Shown: positions 10,005-20,500 of the stretch, in pieces
Layout of the letters: each line of letters opens with the position of its first letter
How positions within the stretch are numbered: the stretch's first letter is position 1
Assembly (NCBI GenBank): GCA_963281255.1
Contig: OY725494.1
Span: 4,105,934-4,169,933, forward strand
Source: Aphrocallistes beatrix
Taxonomy: Eukaryota > Porifera > Hexactinellida > Sceptrulophora > Aphrocallistidae
Direction: 5' to 3'
DNA: 64,000 bases
The notes under the pieces: model-generated
Seen by the model: the letters and a program-made list of their open reading frames with translations, nothing else
What the model was told of the DNA's origin: nothing
The model's database searches: none
Program-made: the position numbers and the translations under genes

Positions 10005-11252
10005 TCACGTTGCTTTCCCTAAATCTATTTTCTTCTGCAGAGCCTTATTGGATTGGTAAATCAGTGCATCGATCATTCCCGCAACCGTGAAAATCCCCCC
10101 GATGATGGCGCACACGCCGGTCAGGAAGTGGAGGAAGGATTTCCTGCCCTCTTTCAGCTGGATCATCATCGGGTTGATGTCGTAAACGAAGAAAACCCCG
10201 GGCAACCCATTCTCTGACAGAGTCAGCTTGACTTGTCGCCTGTGCTTGGTAACTGAGTATTGGTTGGTTTTCAGAATGGTTCCGTTAGATTTCCAATACT
10301 GTGTTGGTACTATTTTCACGAAATACTGAAACATCGAGTTCCCCTCTCGCTTATCGCTATCTCCATCTACCTCCAGATGTCCATCCAGAGGATTATCCAT
10401 TCCGGGGTATTCGAATCCGAACGAGAGCTTATTAACTTTGTGAGTTATGTTAAATTTCGCGTTTTTACCGAACAGGTGCATATCGTGCACATGCACACTC
10501 TGCTGCTGGTAGCTACTCCCAGGGGCGAAGTGGAAGTTCCCCGCCACCTTACTCACGTCCAGGTACCCGCGCACGTTGCAGCCCTCGTTGGCCTGCGAGT
10601 CGAACTGCTGCTTCCATCCCTCGCTAGCGCACTGCTCGATCTGGTCGTGGTCCGAGATGGCCCAGCCTTTCCTCCGGTACGCCTCCCTCACCTCCTCGCA
10701 GGTGTTGCAGCAGGGAAGATCGTCCGTCTCCGCACCGTAGCAGCTCATGCAGCGGACTCCGGTCTCCTCTGGAGTTTTTTCCGTCTCGGCCTCAGTCTCA
10801 GTTCGGTTCTCCTGTTCAGAGATCGCTTCTAGATCGAGCTTGCCCTCTCCGGGCTCTGTCTTCTCCCCCTCCTCGTTCTCACTGATGCTCCTCCCCTCTG
10901 TGTCGATGCGGGTCTTGTAGATGGAGTGGTGCAGGTCGAACTGCTGCTCTCCACTGATGTCCATCGCGTCTATGCTCAGGTAGGCGCACGGCCATCGCGG
11001 AAAGGTCACGTCGATATTGATTCGCAACCTTTCCCCGCTCGACCTTCCGGTGTCAACGAATAACTCCTGCCGCACGTCTACTGTGAGGAAGTAGGAGAGC
11101 TCGGAGAGAAATAGGCCTAGCATGATGAGCGAGCTCAGGATGGTGACTGCTGCGCCATGCACCGTTTTGACCCGGAAACTATCCATGGTTTTTGGGTAAG
11201 CGTCGAAGTTCTTGAGCCTCACCCAGACACTGGGACTCCCGTAATTGGCCAT
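10005..11252 (-). CDS. ERGIC3: ERGIC3/Erv46, ER-Golgi cargo receptor subunit
   Basis: Intronless, 415 aa, slightly longer than human ERGIC3 (383). The family cycles between ER and Golgi with ERGIC1/2 and helps retrieve and sort cargo. The N-terminal block KNFDAYPKTMDSFRVKT is followed by TM1 (about 33-55). A lumenal domain has the conserved Cys cluster CMSCYGAETDDLPCCNTC, then EAYRRKGWA and VAGNFHFAPG. TM2 is near the C-terminus (FLHFLTGVCAIIGGIFTVAG), and the tail ends KKIDLGKAT as in animals. An acidic insert of about 45 residues (roughly 118-165, rich in E and T) explains the extra length. Confidence 0.95.
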   Translation of the reverse strand: MANYGSPSVWVRLKNFDAYPKTMDSFRVKTVHGAAVTILSSLIMLGLFLSELSYFLTVDVRQELFVDTGRSSGERLRINIDVTFPRWPCAYLSIDAMDISGEQQFDLHHSIYKTRIDTEGRSISENEEGEKTEPGEGKLDLEAISEQENRTETEAETEKTPEETGVRCMSCYGAETDDLPCCNTCEEVREAYRRKGWAISDHDQIEQCASEGWKQQFDSQANEGCNVRGYLDVSKVAGNFHFAPGSSYQQQSVHVHDMHLFGKNAKFNITHKVNKLSFGFEYPGMDNPLDGHLEVDGDSDKREGNSMFQYFVKIVPTQYWKSNGTILKTNQYSVTKHRRQVKLTLSENGLPGVFFVYDINPMMIQLKEGRKSFLHFLTGVCAIIGGIFTVAGMIDALIYQSNKALQKKIDLGKAT

Positions 11253-11490
11253 CTCTTTGGCTTGTCAAGTTAGTCGCTGTATATGTATTAGCTGGGAAAT
11301 TCAGTCATACTCGCTAGTTCATTAGGATTAATGGGATTTTAACATAAATGCGGTTACGTAGTTTTATAGAATAATTTCTGCATCGAATATTCAGTCGGAT
11401 TTGGAAGTTATATACATATATCACTAGACCCAATAATAAAATAAATATGTCTACAACACATTCATACGTGATAGCTGTCAGCTTACCAAA

Positions 11491-14400
11491 TTAAGCAGAG
11501 AGAGTATCCGAGACATCAGTTAAAACCTCTACAAGTTCTAAGACGATAGGGAAGTTTATCTGTGTCATGCTAGTGAGGACTGTTAGCAGGTGGGAACACC
11601 AGTGAGTAATGCAGTAGGATAGATCGTCCTCTAGTTTCTGGATGGAGAAGGCTTTCATGTCGCGACAGATGTTTTCGTGGATGTGTTTCGGACGGTACCA
11701 ATCCTCTAGCCATGACACGAGTTTAGCCAGGTACGCATCCAGGTCAGCTGGAGTGTCTAATCCTGAGTGGAGATATGAATAACTCAAACTCTGTACGTAC
11801 GTACAAGTATGTTCCAATTAATTAGCTAAAACTCACCGTTTTCTGCATATTTGAGATTTTCAGGGTTGGCTGAATTAGAAAAATTCTTATGTCTGAGGAA
11901 CCAAGGGAGAGGAACAGCTGGCACATAGTCTTGTCTCTTCATCTATAAATAAATTAATTAATTAAAATGGAGATAATTTCAAATAATTTTTAAATAATTA
12001 TATAATACTTATTCTAAAGACTAATGGAAAATGAGATTTTTGCAAGCGAGCAAAGCGGTGTATAAGAATAAAGCTAAAGACCAACGAAAGGAACTTTTTA
12101 TCAGTATGCCTTGTAGGCTGTCTTTTTATTATGTTAATTCATTTCAAATTTCAGTTTTAAATAAGATCATTTAATAATTATTCGCCTAATTTCACACCAC
12201 TGGCTTAACATCTGGAATTTATAAAGTCTTATAACATGCGATAGGGAGGAGTATTCTACCTCACAGGCTGCATCCACGTTGGCGTAGAAGTTGAGTAGCA
12301 TCCTGTGCACGTTAGATCGGAGAGAGAGGTAGAGCAGACTCTCCCCGGACGTGCACGCCACCACGATACGCATCAGCTCCCTCTCGTCTTCCAGGGCCTG
12401 CCGGAACGTTTCTCTCTTCCAGTCGGACATTTTCTCTTTCTTCTTCTTCTCGTACTGAGCTACGTGTTTCTAGAGTATTTATAGATATGAGAACTCTGAA
12501 GGGAATTGAAGTATCATGACGCTTTAGGCTAGAATACACTGCAAAATTAAGTGCTAGAATTTCAGAGGAGATATTTTCATAATCTGCAAACTCTTATATC
12601 ACATTTCTGACTGGTTTGTGTGGGCCTAGCACGTTTGCGTACTTCACAGTTGCGTACAATTTTATCATTCACAGTTGCGTACAATTTTATCATTCACAGT
12701 TGCGTACATCTCATTTGCGTACATTAGTTACTTTTTCACACAAACTTATTATACTAATTAATTTTAAAATGGAAGTTGTAATTAATTATCATAACCAGAA
12801 GTATAAATGTGTTGATGGAAGGGATAATTAAAATATAGATTTGGTCCTCCAACGAGGCAATGAACTGTCTACAGTTGGCAGAAGAGAGCAGGTCAGTACC
12901 CTTCTCAGATTCGACAAATCTGAATGATGAATAGATATCGGTAGCCATATGGTATTTTCATAAACTTCCTCTCCAAATGTATTTATAGATCTCAAAATAC
13001 GTAGTTTGGTAGTTACAGTTAATTGCAGTTTATTTATCTTTAACAGTTCTAATGAATTATTAGTTACAGTTGTATGAATCTGTCAAATATTGATTTAATT
13101 GTACGCAAATGTGCGGCTCCCGGTTTGCGTATATCAATTTTTTTAAAAAATCGATAGTTCAGAGGCTATAGCTGAGAACATAGCAGGTTTATATTTAGAA
13201 CAGAAAAATGGGAACTGCTGCTAATACTCAATGGATTTCTAAATCAATAAAACAACACCTATAGCATACTACACTATGTACATTCAGACTACTATAATAG
13301 TGTTATCTTGTTACTAGTAACTTTTTTAGCAAATGAAAAAATCAACAAGTATCGCCTAAATTTAACAAACATACCGAGTAATATGCTTCCAGTAATTCCT
13401 CGGAGGCTTCTATCACAGGAGCATTGTTGGAGTCCATGAACACCACACGCAGCGCGCATCCATCCGACCTGCTGCAATTCTCTGAAGAATCTGTGAAGAG
13501 TAAGGTATATACGTAAGAGCGAAGAGTGAGGTATATAAGAGCGAAGAGTGAGGTATATAATAGCGAGGAGAGAGGTATATAAGAGCGAGGAGTGAGGTAT
13601 ATAAGAGCGAAGAGTGGGGTATATAAGAGCGAAGAGTGAGGTATATAAGAGCGAAGAGTGAGGTATATAAGAGCGAAGAGTGAGGTATATAAGAGCGAGG
13701 AGTGAGGTATATAAGAGCGAAGAGTGGGGTATATAAGAGCGAAGAGTGAGGTATATAAGAGCGAAGAGTGAGGTATATAAGAGCGAAGAGTGAGGTATAT
13801 AATAGCGAGGAGAGAGGTATATAATAGCGAGGAGAGAGGTATATAAGAGCGAGGAGTGGGGTATATAAGAGCGAAGAGTGAGGTATATAATAGCGAGGAG
13901 AGAGGTATATAAGAGCGAAGAGTGAGGTATATAATAGCGAAGAGTGAGGTATATAAGAGCGAGGAGTGAGGTATGTAAGAGCGAAGAGTGAGGTATATAA
14001 TAGCGAGGAGAGAGGTATATAAGAGCGAAGAGTGAGGTATATAATAGCGAGGAGAGAGGTATATAAGAGCGAAGAGTGAGGTATATAATAGCGAGGAGAG
14101 AGGTATATAAGAGCGAGGAGTGGGGTATATAAGAGCGAAGAGTGAGGTATATAATAGCGAGGAGAGAGGTATATAAGAGCGAAGAGTGAGGTATATAATA
14201 GCGAAGAGTGAGGTATATAAGAGCGAGGAGTGAGGTATGTAAGAGCGAAGAGTGAGGTATATAATAGCGAGGAGAGAGGTATATAAGAGCGAAGAGTGAG
14301 GTATATAATAGCGAGGAGAGAGGTATATAAGAGCGAAGAGTGAGGTATATAATAGCGAGGAGAGAGGTATATAAGAGCGAGGAGTGGGGTATATAAGAGC

Positions 14401-17087
14401 GAAGAGTGAGGTATATAATAGCGAGGAGAGAGGTATATAAGAGCGAAGAGTGAGGTATATAATAGCGAAGAGTGAGGTATATAAGAGCGAGGAGTGAGGT
14501 ATGTAAGAGCGAAGAGTGAGGTATATAATAGCGAGGAGAGAGGTATATAAGAGCGAAGAGTGAGGTATATAATAGCGAGGAGTGAGGTATATAAGAGCGA
14601 AGAGTGAGGTATATAATAGCGAGGAGAGAGGTATATAAGAGCGAAGAGTGAGGTATATAATAGCGAGGAGTGAGGTATATAAGAGCGAAGAGTGAGGTAT
14701 ATAATAGCGAGGAGAGAGGTATATAAGAGCGAAGAGTGAGGTATATAATAGCGAAGAGTGAGGTATATAAGAGCGAGGAGTGAGGTATGTAAGAGCGAAG
14801 AGTGAGGTATATAATAGCGAGGAGAGAGGTATATAAGAGCGAAGAGTGAGGTATATAATAGCGAGGAGAGAGGTATATAAGAGCGAAGAGTGAGGTATAT
14901 AATAGCGAGGAGAGAGGTATATAATAGCGAGGAGTGAGGTATATAAGAGCGAAGAGTGAGGTATATAATAGCGAGGAGAGAGGTATATAAGAGCGAAGAG
15001 TGAGGTATATAATAGCGAAGAGTGAGGTATATAAGAGCGAGGAGTGAGGTATGTAAGAGCGAAGAGTGAGGTATATAATAGCGAAGAGTGAGGTATATAA
15101 TAGCGAGGAGAGAGGTATATAATAGCGAGGAGTGAGGTATATAAGAGCGAAGAGTGAGGTATATAATAGCGAGGAGTGAGGTATGTAAGAGCGAAGAGTG
15201 AGGTATATAATAGCGAGGAGAGAGGTATATAAGAGCGAAGAGTGAGGTATATAAGAGCGAAGAGTGAGGTATATAAGAGCGAGGAGTGAGGTATGTAAGA
15301 GCGAAGAGTGAGGTATATAATAGCGAGGAGAGAGGTATATAAGAGCGAGGAGAGAGGTATATAATAGCGAAGAGTGAGGTATATAATAGCGAGGAGAGAT
15401 ATATATAAGAGCGAGGAGTGAGGTATATAATAGCGAGGAGAGAGGTATATAAGAGCGAGGAGTGGGGTATATAAGAGCGAAGAGTGAGGTATATAATAGC
15501 GAGGAGAGATATATATAAGAGCGAGGAGTGGGGTATATAAGAGCGAAGAGTGAGGTATATAATAGCGAGGAGTGGGGTATATAATAGCGAAAAGTAGGGT
15601 ATATAAGAGCAGGGAAAATGCTGGAATCTCCAGTCCAGTTATTATTAGAAAATAAACTCTCAACTGAACCTCATTACCATTACCACACGATACTTTTATG
15701 ATAATGAATTAGTCCACCAATTAGTTCTAATTTTAACATTACAACGTAATATATTCTACCAAAATTAACCAATGTAATCTTACACTTAGAAATGTGACTC
15801 AGTGTAAGCAGAATTGCTAGAGTGCAGTAGACAGTATGTACGCTACCTGTTTCACTTTCTCCTGACAGAGCTTGCTTAGTCCAGGATTCTTCTACAGGAG
15901 TAACTGAATACACGACTGCGGCTAACCAATGGTTCGTCACTCCCAAGATGATGGCTAGACTCGTGCACTGTTGAGTGCGCAGAGCTTGGAAGGAAGAGTG
16001 GAGCTGGAAGAGATCTGACTTTGGAGATTGAATGCTCCCGAATCCGAACTAAGAGAGTTTGTGAAAAGGGTTGGATATAAACTGTGGAGAGGTTATTACC
16101 TGTAAGACGTGGACTTTCCCGTTAAGCTGGAGGAGAGTAGGATCTGAAGTGAGGAGGTAGGACATGTACGTTCTCTCCACACCTCCCCTCTCTATGTCCT
16201 TAACCACCCACGGCCAGTGCTCCCCAATGAGGACGGCATACGAACTCAGTATGCGTATTGTGTCCCAATACCTGTGAGGTAGATTGTATCATTTCCCACC
16301 TCAAATTGATGGCGATATGCGCAGTTATTAACTAGGAGGGTTTCGACTTTTAATCTGTTTACAGACAGAGTTTACAGGCGGTTTTAAATTTTTAAAAATC
16401 ATTGATGAAAAGACTTTTAGAATCATTATACAATAATTGTATAATGTGTGTGGTTTTTCAAAATATTTCGAAGTCATTAATGAAAAATTTTGACAGAAGG
16501 TTCCCCTTAATTCTTGCGATTATCAAACATTTGATGTTTGGAGCTAACCTCTTCCAGTAGGCCAGTCTCTGTCCGGTCAAGAAGAGCCAGGTGAGGGCGA
16601 GCTGGGGGTCCCGTGCGGACACGGCGCTGAGCAGAGTGAGTCCGTTGAAGAAGGCGTGGTGTCCGCAGTAGCCCCCTACGTGCTGCTTCAGCACCTTGAT
16701 CTGCTGCAGACGCACCCCGGACCTGAAGCTGACGTCCTTCTTGACGGAGAGACCAGGGATGTGGTAGGAGAACTGGACGATATCCAGTCGCCGTTCTGAA
16801 GAGCGGAATGTGTCAGTCCAGCGAAAGAACTCGTCGAATCTGTGGCAGATATAGAACACGTCCATCTCCTTCGAGATTGGGAGTGGGATCGAGATCCTCT
16901 CGTTTTTCTCAGTTCGGAGTAGTGACCTTTTCTCACTGACTAGTTGGTCTGGGGGCGTGAGATAGGATTCGTGTGTGGCGTAGTCTATGAGCTCTGCCAC
17001 CAAATCTGTCACCAGTTTAGGAGGCGCCGCATTCTCTAGTCTGAGTTTGCTAATATCAGTTGCTACTCTCTCAGATTGAGAAGCCAT
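11491..17087 (-). CDS. Putative papain-fold cysteine-peptidase-like protein, family not identified
   Basis: Multi-exon gene. Exons joining in phase: 17087-16549, 16271-16100, 16048-15847 and 13490-13375; then an uncertain exon near 12930-12846; then 12469-12260, 11942-11837 and 11762-11491 (TAA). The frame opens earlier with a TTG, but the first ATG is 17087 (MASQSER). Three spaced motifs suggest a Cys-His-Asp/Asn triad: HVGGYCGHHAFFN (C141), GVTNHWLAAVVY (H277) and VVFMDSNN (D324/N326). The order C, H, D fits papain-like peptidases and deubiquitinases. The C-terminal part is helical and Trp/Leu-rich. I cannot place it in a named family, and catalysis is inferred. The intron between exons 3 and 4 is nearly filled by a 22-bp minisatellite. 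Confidence 0.6.
12620..12735. repeat. Short tandem repeat of about 26 bp
   Basis: The phrase CACAGTTGCGTACAATTTTA repeats two to three times, with related TTTGCGTAC words on both sides and another near 13100-13125 (TTGTACGCAAATGTGCGG, inverted). It lies in an intron or spacer of the peptidase-like gene. Confidence 0.6.
13496..15617. repeat. 22-bp minisatellite with 264-bp higher-order repeat
   Basis: About 96 head-to-tail copies of a 22-bp unit, plus-strand consensus GAGGTATATAAGAGCGAAGA followed by GT. Units vary at a few fixed sites (AAGAG or AATAG; GAAG or GAGG; AGTG, AGAG or GTGG). The rare variant GTATGTAAG recurs at 13971, 14235, 14499, 14785, 15049, 15181 and 15291. The spacings are 264, 264, 286, 264, 132 and 110 bp, all multiples of 22, so blocks of 12 units were amplified as higher-order repeats. 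The array sits in an intron of the peptidase-like gene. It opens a 773-codon minus-strand frame that is an artefact: 22 is not a multiple of 3, so the frame cycles every 66 bp. Confidence 0.95.
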
Positions 17088-17124
17088 ACTTAAACACCTC
17101 AATGATTTATAATAGATGCAATCA

Positions 17125-17240
17125 ACTGCATTAAACCCCGCCTATACCAGGAATGTGTAACGTCATTTCCTGTTTAAGCCATTTTGGGCGGGGAAACCAT
17201 ATAAATTTGGGGTCCAGACTATAAATAGAACCCAGGTAAA
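17125..17240 (+). repeat. Dispersed repeat family F, copy 1
   Basis: Shares CATTTTGGGCGGGGAAACC and GGGGTC...ACTATAAATAGAA with 54875-54960 (same strand) and with 26405-26485 (opposite strand). The copies contain a TATAAATAG box-like word. It lies in the spacer between the peptidase-like gene and TBC1D5, which otherwise shows nothing coding. Confidence 0.65.
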
Positions 17241-17523
17241 AGTGGCATTAAACCAAATGAAAGCATTCCACACATAATTTCATTCCTATTTAGCTTTAAA
17301 TGAAGTTCTGTATGGCTCTATAGTCAGAGCAAAAATTAATTCCTTATAAGTATCCTTATATTATACGTCAGTTGGCTAAAGCTATTCAGAAGTATTAGTG
17401 ACAGCTGATTCGTTTCTATTAATCATATTTCACACTTCTACAACACCATGAAAGGAGACGACAATTCAAACAATATATTACAATCAGTGCGGCTCAATAT
17501 ACACAGACGTACCGCACCAGGGA

Positions 17524-20500
17524 TCAGTCGATAGACTCTAGAGGGTGGCTGGGGGACTGGTTCTGTCCTGTGAGATCAGGAGAGTGCCGCATATCCACCA
17601 TTTCAGCCTCGCTTGTGATAGGCTGAGAGGTGTTAGTGAAGAGGTCGAGTGAGTCATCCAGCTGGGCTTCTTTGAGGAGGCCCTTAGGCGGGTCTTTGTC
17701 TCCTGAGGGGGCAGGGGGCTGATCTTCTGTGAGACTCGAGTTGCTCTCCCGCAGGTACATGTACATGCTGGAGTCCAGTCCGAATGAAGACTCTCCCAAC
17801 TCCAGCTGTCCCTTCAGCACGTCACGCACCTACACAATGTATTATCAAATCATATCAAACCATTATAATGCAGTCATATCTATATATTAAAACTCAAAAA
17901 GCAAGCAAAGCACGCTTTATAAAATTAATATATAATTATTATAATGATGAGTCTACGATTAAGTTCTCATTTGGCGAAATGTTCACACTTCTTCAAAAAA
18001 ATGGAAAACATTTTTGCACCTTTACCTGTTTAATCCCAGCCACAGCCAGGAATGCGAAGTCTTCTTTATCTTTGTTTTCAAACTTGCACTCATAGAGAAT
18101 ATCTTGCAGATGATCTGTAGTGAATAAAAATAATACACTTGGAAGTAGCAACTAGATATGATGAGTGGAATGTGAAGGATGGAGTGCAAGCTTACCGACA
18201 TAAGCTGTGAGTTTCCCGACGCAATAGTCTGACTTGACACGGAGCAGCTCGACCTCTTTCTGAAGATTGTTGATTTGGTTCTAGTCGCACATAACAGCAT
18301 TTAATTAATAGCATTCCATTAGTACGTAACGTTACCAAGGTGTTACCTCGCTAGATTTGCTCACAGGAGGAGATGTGGGTACTGATTCAGGGTGGCTCTT
18401 GATTGGGGAGGGGATGGTCACTCCCAGATGTGAGTTCTTCCCTATGCGTATTCGGCCGGGCAGGGATATATGTTTGTGGAGGAGAGTATTGTGTTGTGCT
18501 AGAGAAGAGAGGGTGTTGGATTTGGAACGCGATGCCTTGTGTCCCATGCTAGGTTTCCCAACCTCCATCTCACTCCACAGGGAAGGGTCGTCTGCAGGAG
18601 TTGAGTTGGAGTCTGCCTATAGGAATAGATCACCTCTCTCCAATCATGTTTCAATGTTACTAACCGAACTGATTAGCGAGATAACACTAGTTCAATGGGA
18701 ATGGAGAATTAAGGGATATTATACACTTAAAATTATAAACGTCGATTCAAAATGTAGAGGTGAATAAGAATATATTTTTAGTGTTCGAATTAGCGAAGGG
18801 TCTGCATTTAGAAGTTTAATAACCAGGTGTTTGAACAAGAAATATTTTTACCACTAATTGGGTCTTTCATCATAAACGTATAATAATGGTATATTCTTAC
18901 CACAACATTCTCTCTTGGCGGAGGCATCACGGGTTTCTCGACAATGATCGGAGGAGAGATAGCTGGAGGTGTGTATGGCCAGGACTAAATAACAATAACA
19001 TCAACAATGAACAATCCCACCACTCAAGAGCTAGACTAGACTAACTGGGTTTTTGAGGTGCAGCGCGTGGTTAATAACATTCCTAATCGCCATGTCTTGA
19101 GGGTACTTCATCAGTCTCAGAAGACAGTCCCCTTGATCCTGATCCAGCACTAAGGAGATTTCATTAATGCATCATCAATGTATACCTGCAAACTGTCCCG
19201 CTTTTCAGTGTATAGGACTAATTCAAAAATACTATGTCCCACTAAATACTACAGTCGAAACCGGTTTTTTCTTACTATTTCTTTACAGTTTCAAACAGTA
19301 AGAAAAATCCGATAGAAATTAATAGAGATTTGGAATTTTTTACATAATTAAGATTCTGAAATAGTAAGAAAAACCGATAAGTAAGGATAAACCGGAGTGA
19401 GAAAAAACCGGTTTTGACTGTACTTATGTCCAGTTTTTTTCCTTGCAGAGGTTGGCAAGTATGTCAATGAGTTTAGCTGGTAATGGCTTACATGAGTCCC
19501 TCATCGCAGTTAGGATGGCGATAGCGATGTAGTCTATGAGGTCCAGAGAAGTCCCATGAGCGAACAGCACATCCCACAACAGGAGGATGTCCTTCAAGAC
19601 GAACTCACGGCCGAACAGCAGTCGTACCCAGCGACTACAAGGATTGAGGTATATTAATGACGTCATGTGACACAGGAAGAATTCTGAGAGTAGCTATCAC
19701 GTACATGCCGTATACTTGAGGAGAAATGCCCTGAGAATCCAAATATTCTGCTAACTCCAAGTCGAATTTCTTGAGGAGAGTGCCTTGTATCTTGTTCAAC
19801 TTCTTGGAGAGAGCCGTGTACTAAAGGAGACGTAATCAAATCTGAACAAAAATTAATAAACAGCCTTCACTCACCCCAAGGACTATGCCCTCTTTCTCGA
19901 AAGGAGTCTCGACTCTGATATTAGTTCTAGCCTGATACAATGTGATAAAGTAGATGTTATAGTGTGTATTGAATTGATATTCGAACTATCAACTACAAAT
20001 CAACTCTACACAAACCTTATAGCAGCCTTCTTCTCCTCCATCATACCACACATCGCAGTACTCCATCAGTTCAGAGAATAAGGTGCTGTACAGTACGAAA
20101 TACATAAATAAAATATGTAAGATTGTTCCAATTTCTTACCGAGAAACGAATTAATAATAAATAGGTTTTATCGCCAACTTTCAAATTATATATTATAACC
20201 ACTACTCACTATGAATCTTCTTCCAGATATTCTGGATCTAGCACATGTCTAAGGTACCTGCAAAGTATGGACATAGAATAACTCAGTTTGCATCATTGTG
20301 TCATGCATAATTCTATCGTCACTCACTCAGGGAGGTCTGAAGAAACAGGACATTTGTCACTCTCCACACACATCATGTAGATGATATTAGCGAGTAGTTC
20401 GTGCATTCCCTACAGCCAATACCGTAACTACCGTGCTACATGACAATACACGCTGTAAGTGAGAGACACTACCTGCCTGTATTCAAGCTTGGACTGAGCT

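Noticed and set aside
13342..15663. 773-codon minus-strand open frame with a 22-residue repeat (SYIPHSSLLYTS and similar)
   Set aside because: It is the 22-bp minisatellite read through; three 22-bp units make 66 bp, so the frame repeats every 22 residues. Its right end overlaps the real peptidase-gene exon in another frame.
19424..19491. Extension of the TBC1D5 exon past CAT|GTAAGC to a stop
   Set aside because: The donor and the next exon (19146-19045) restore TBC1D5 similarity; the extension is intronic, though intron retention is possible.
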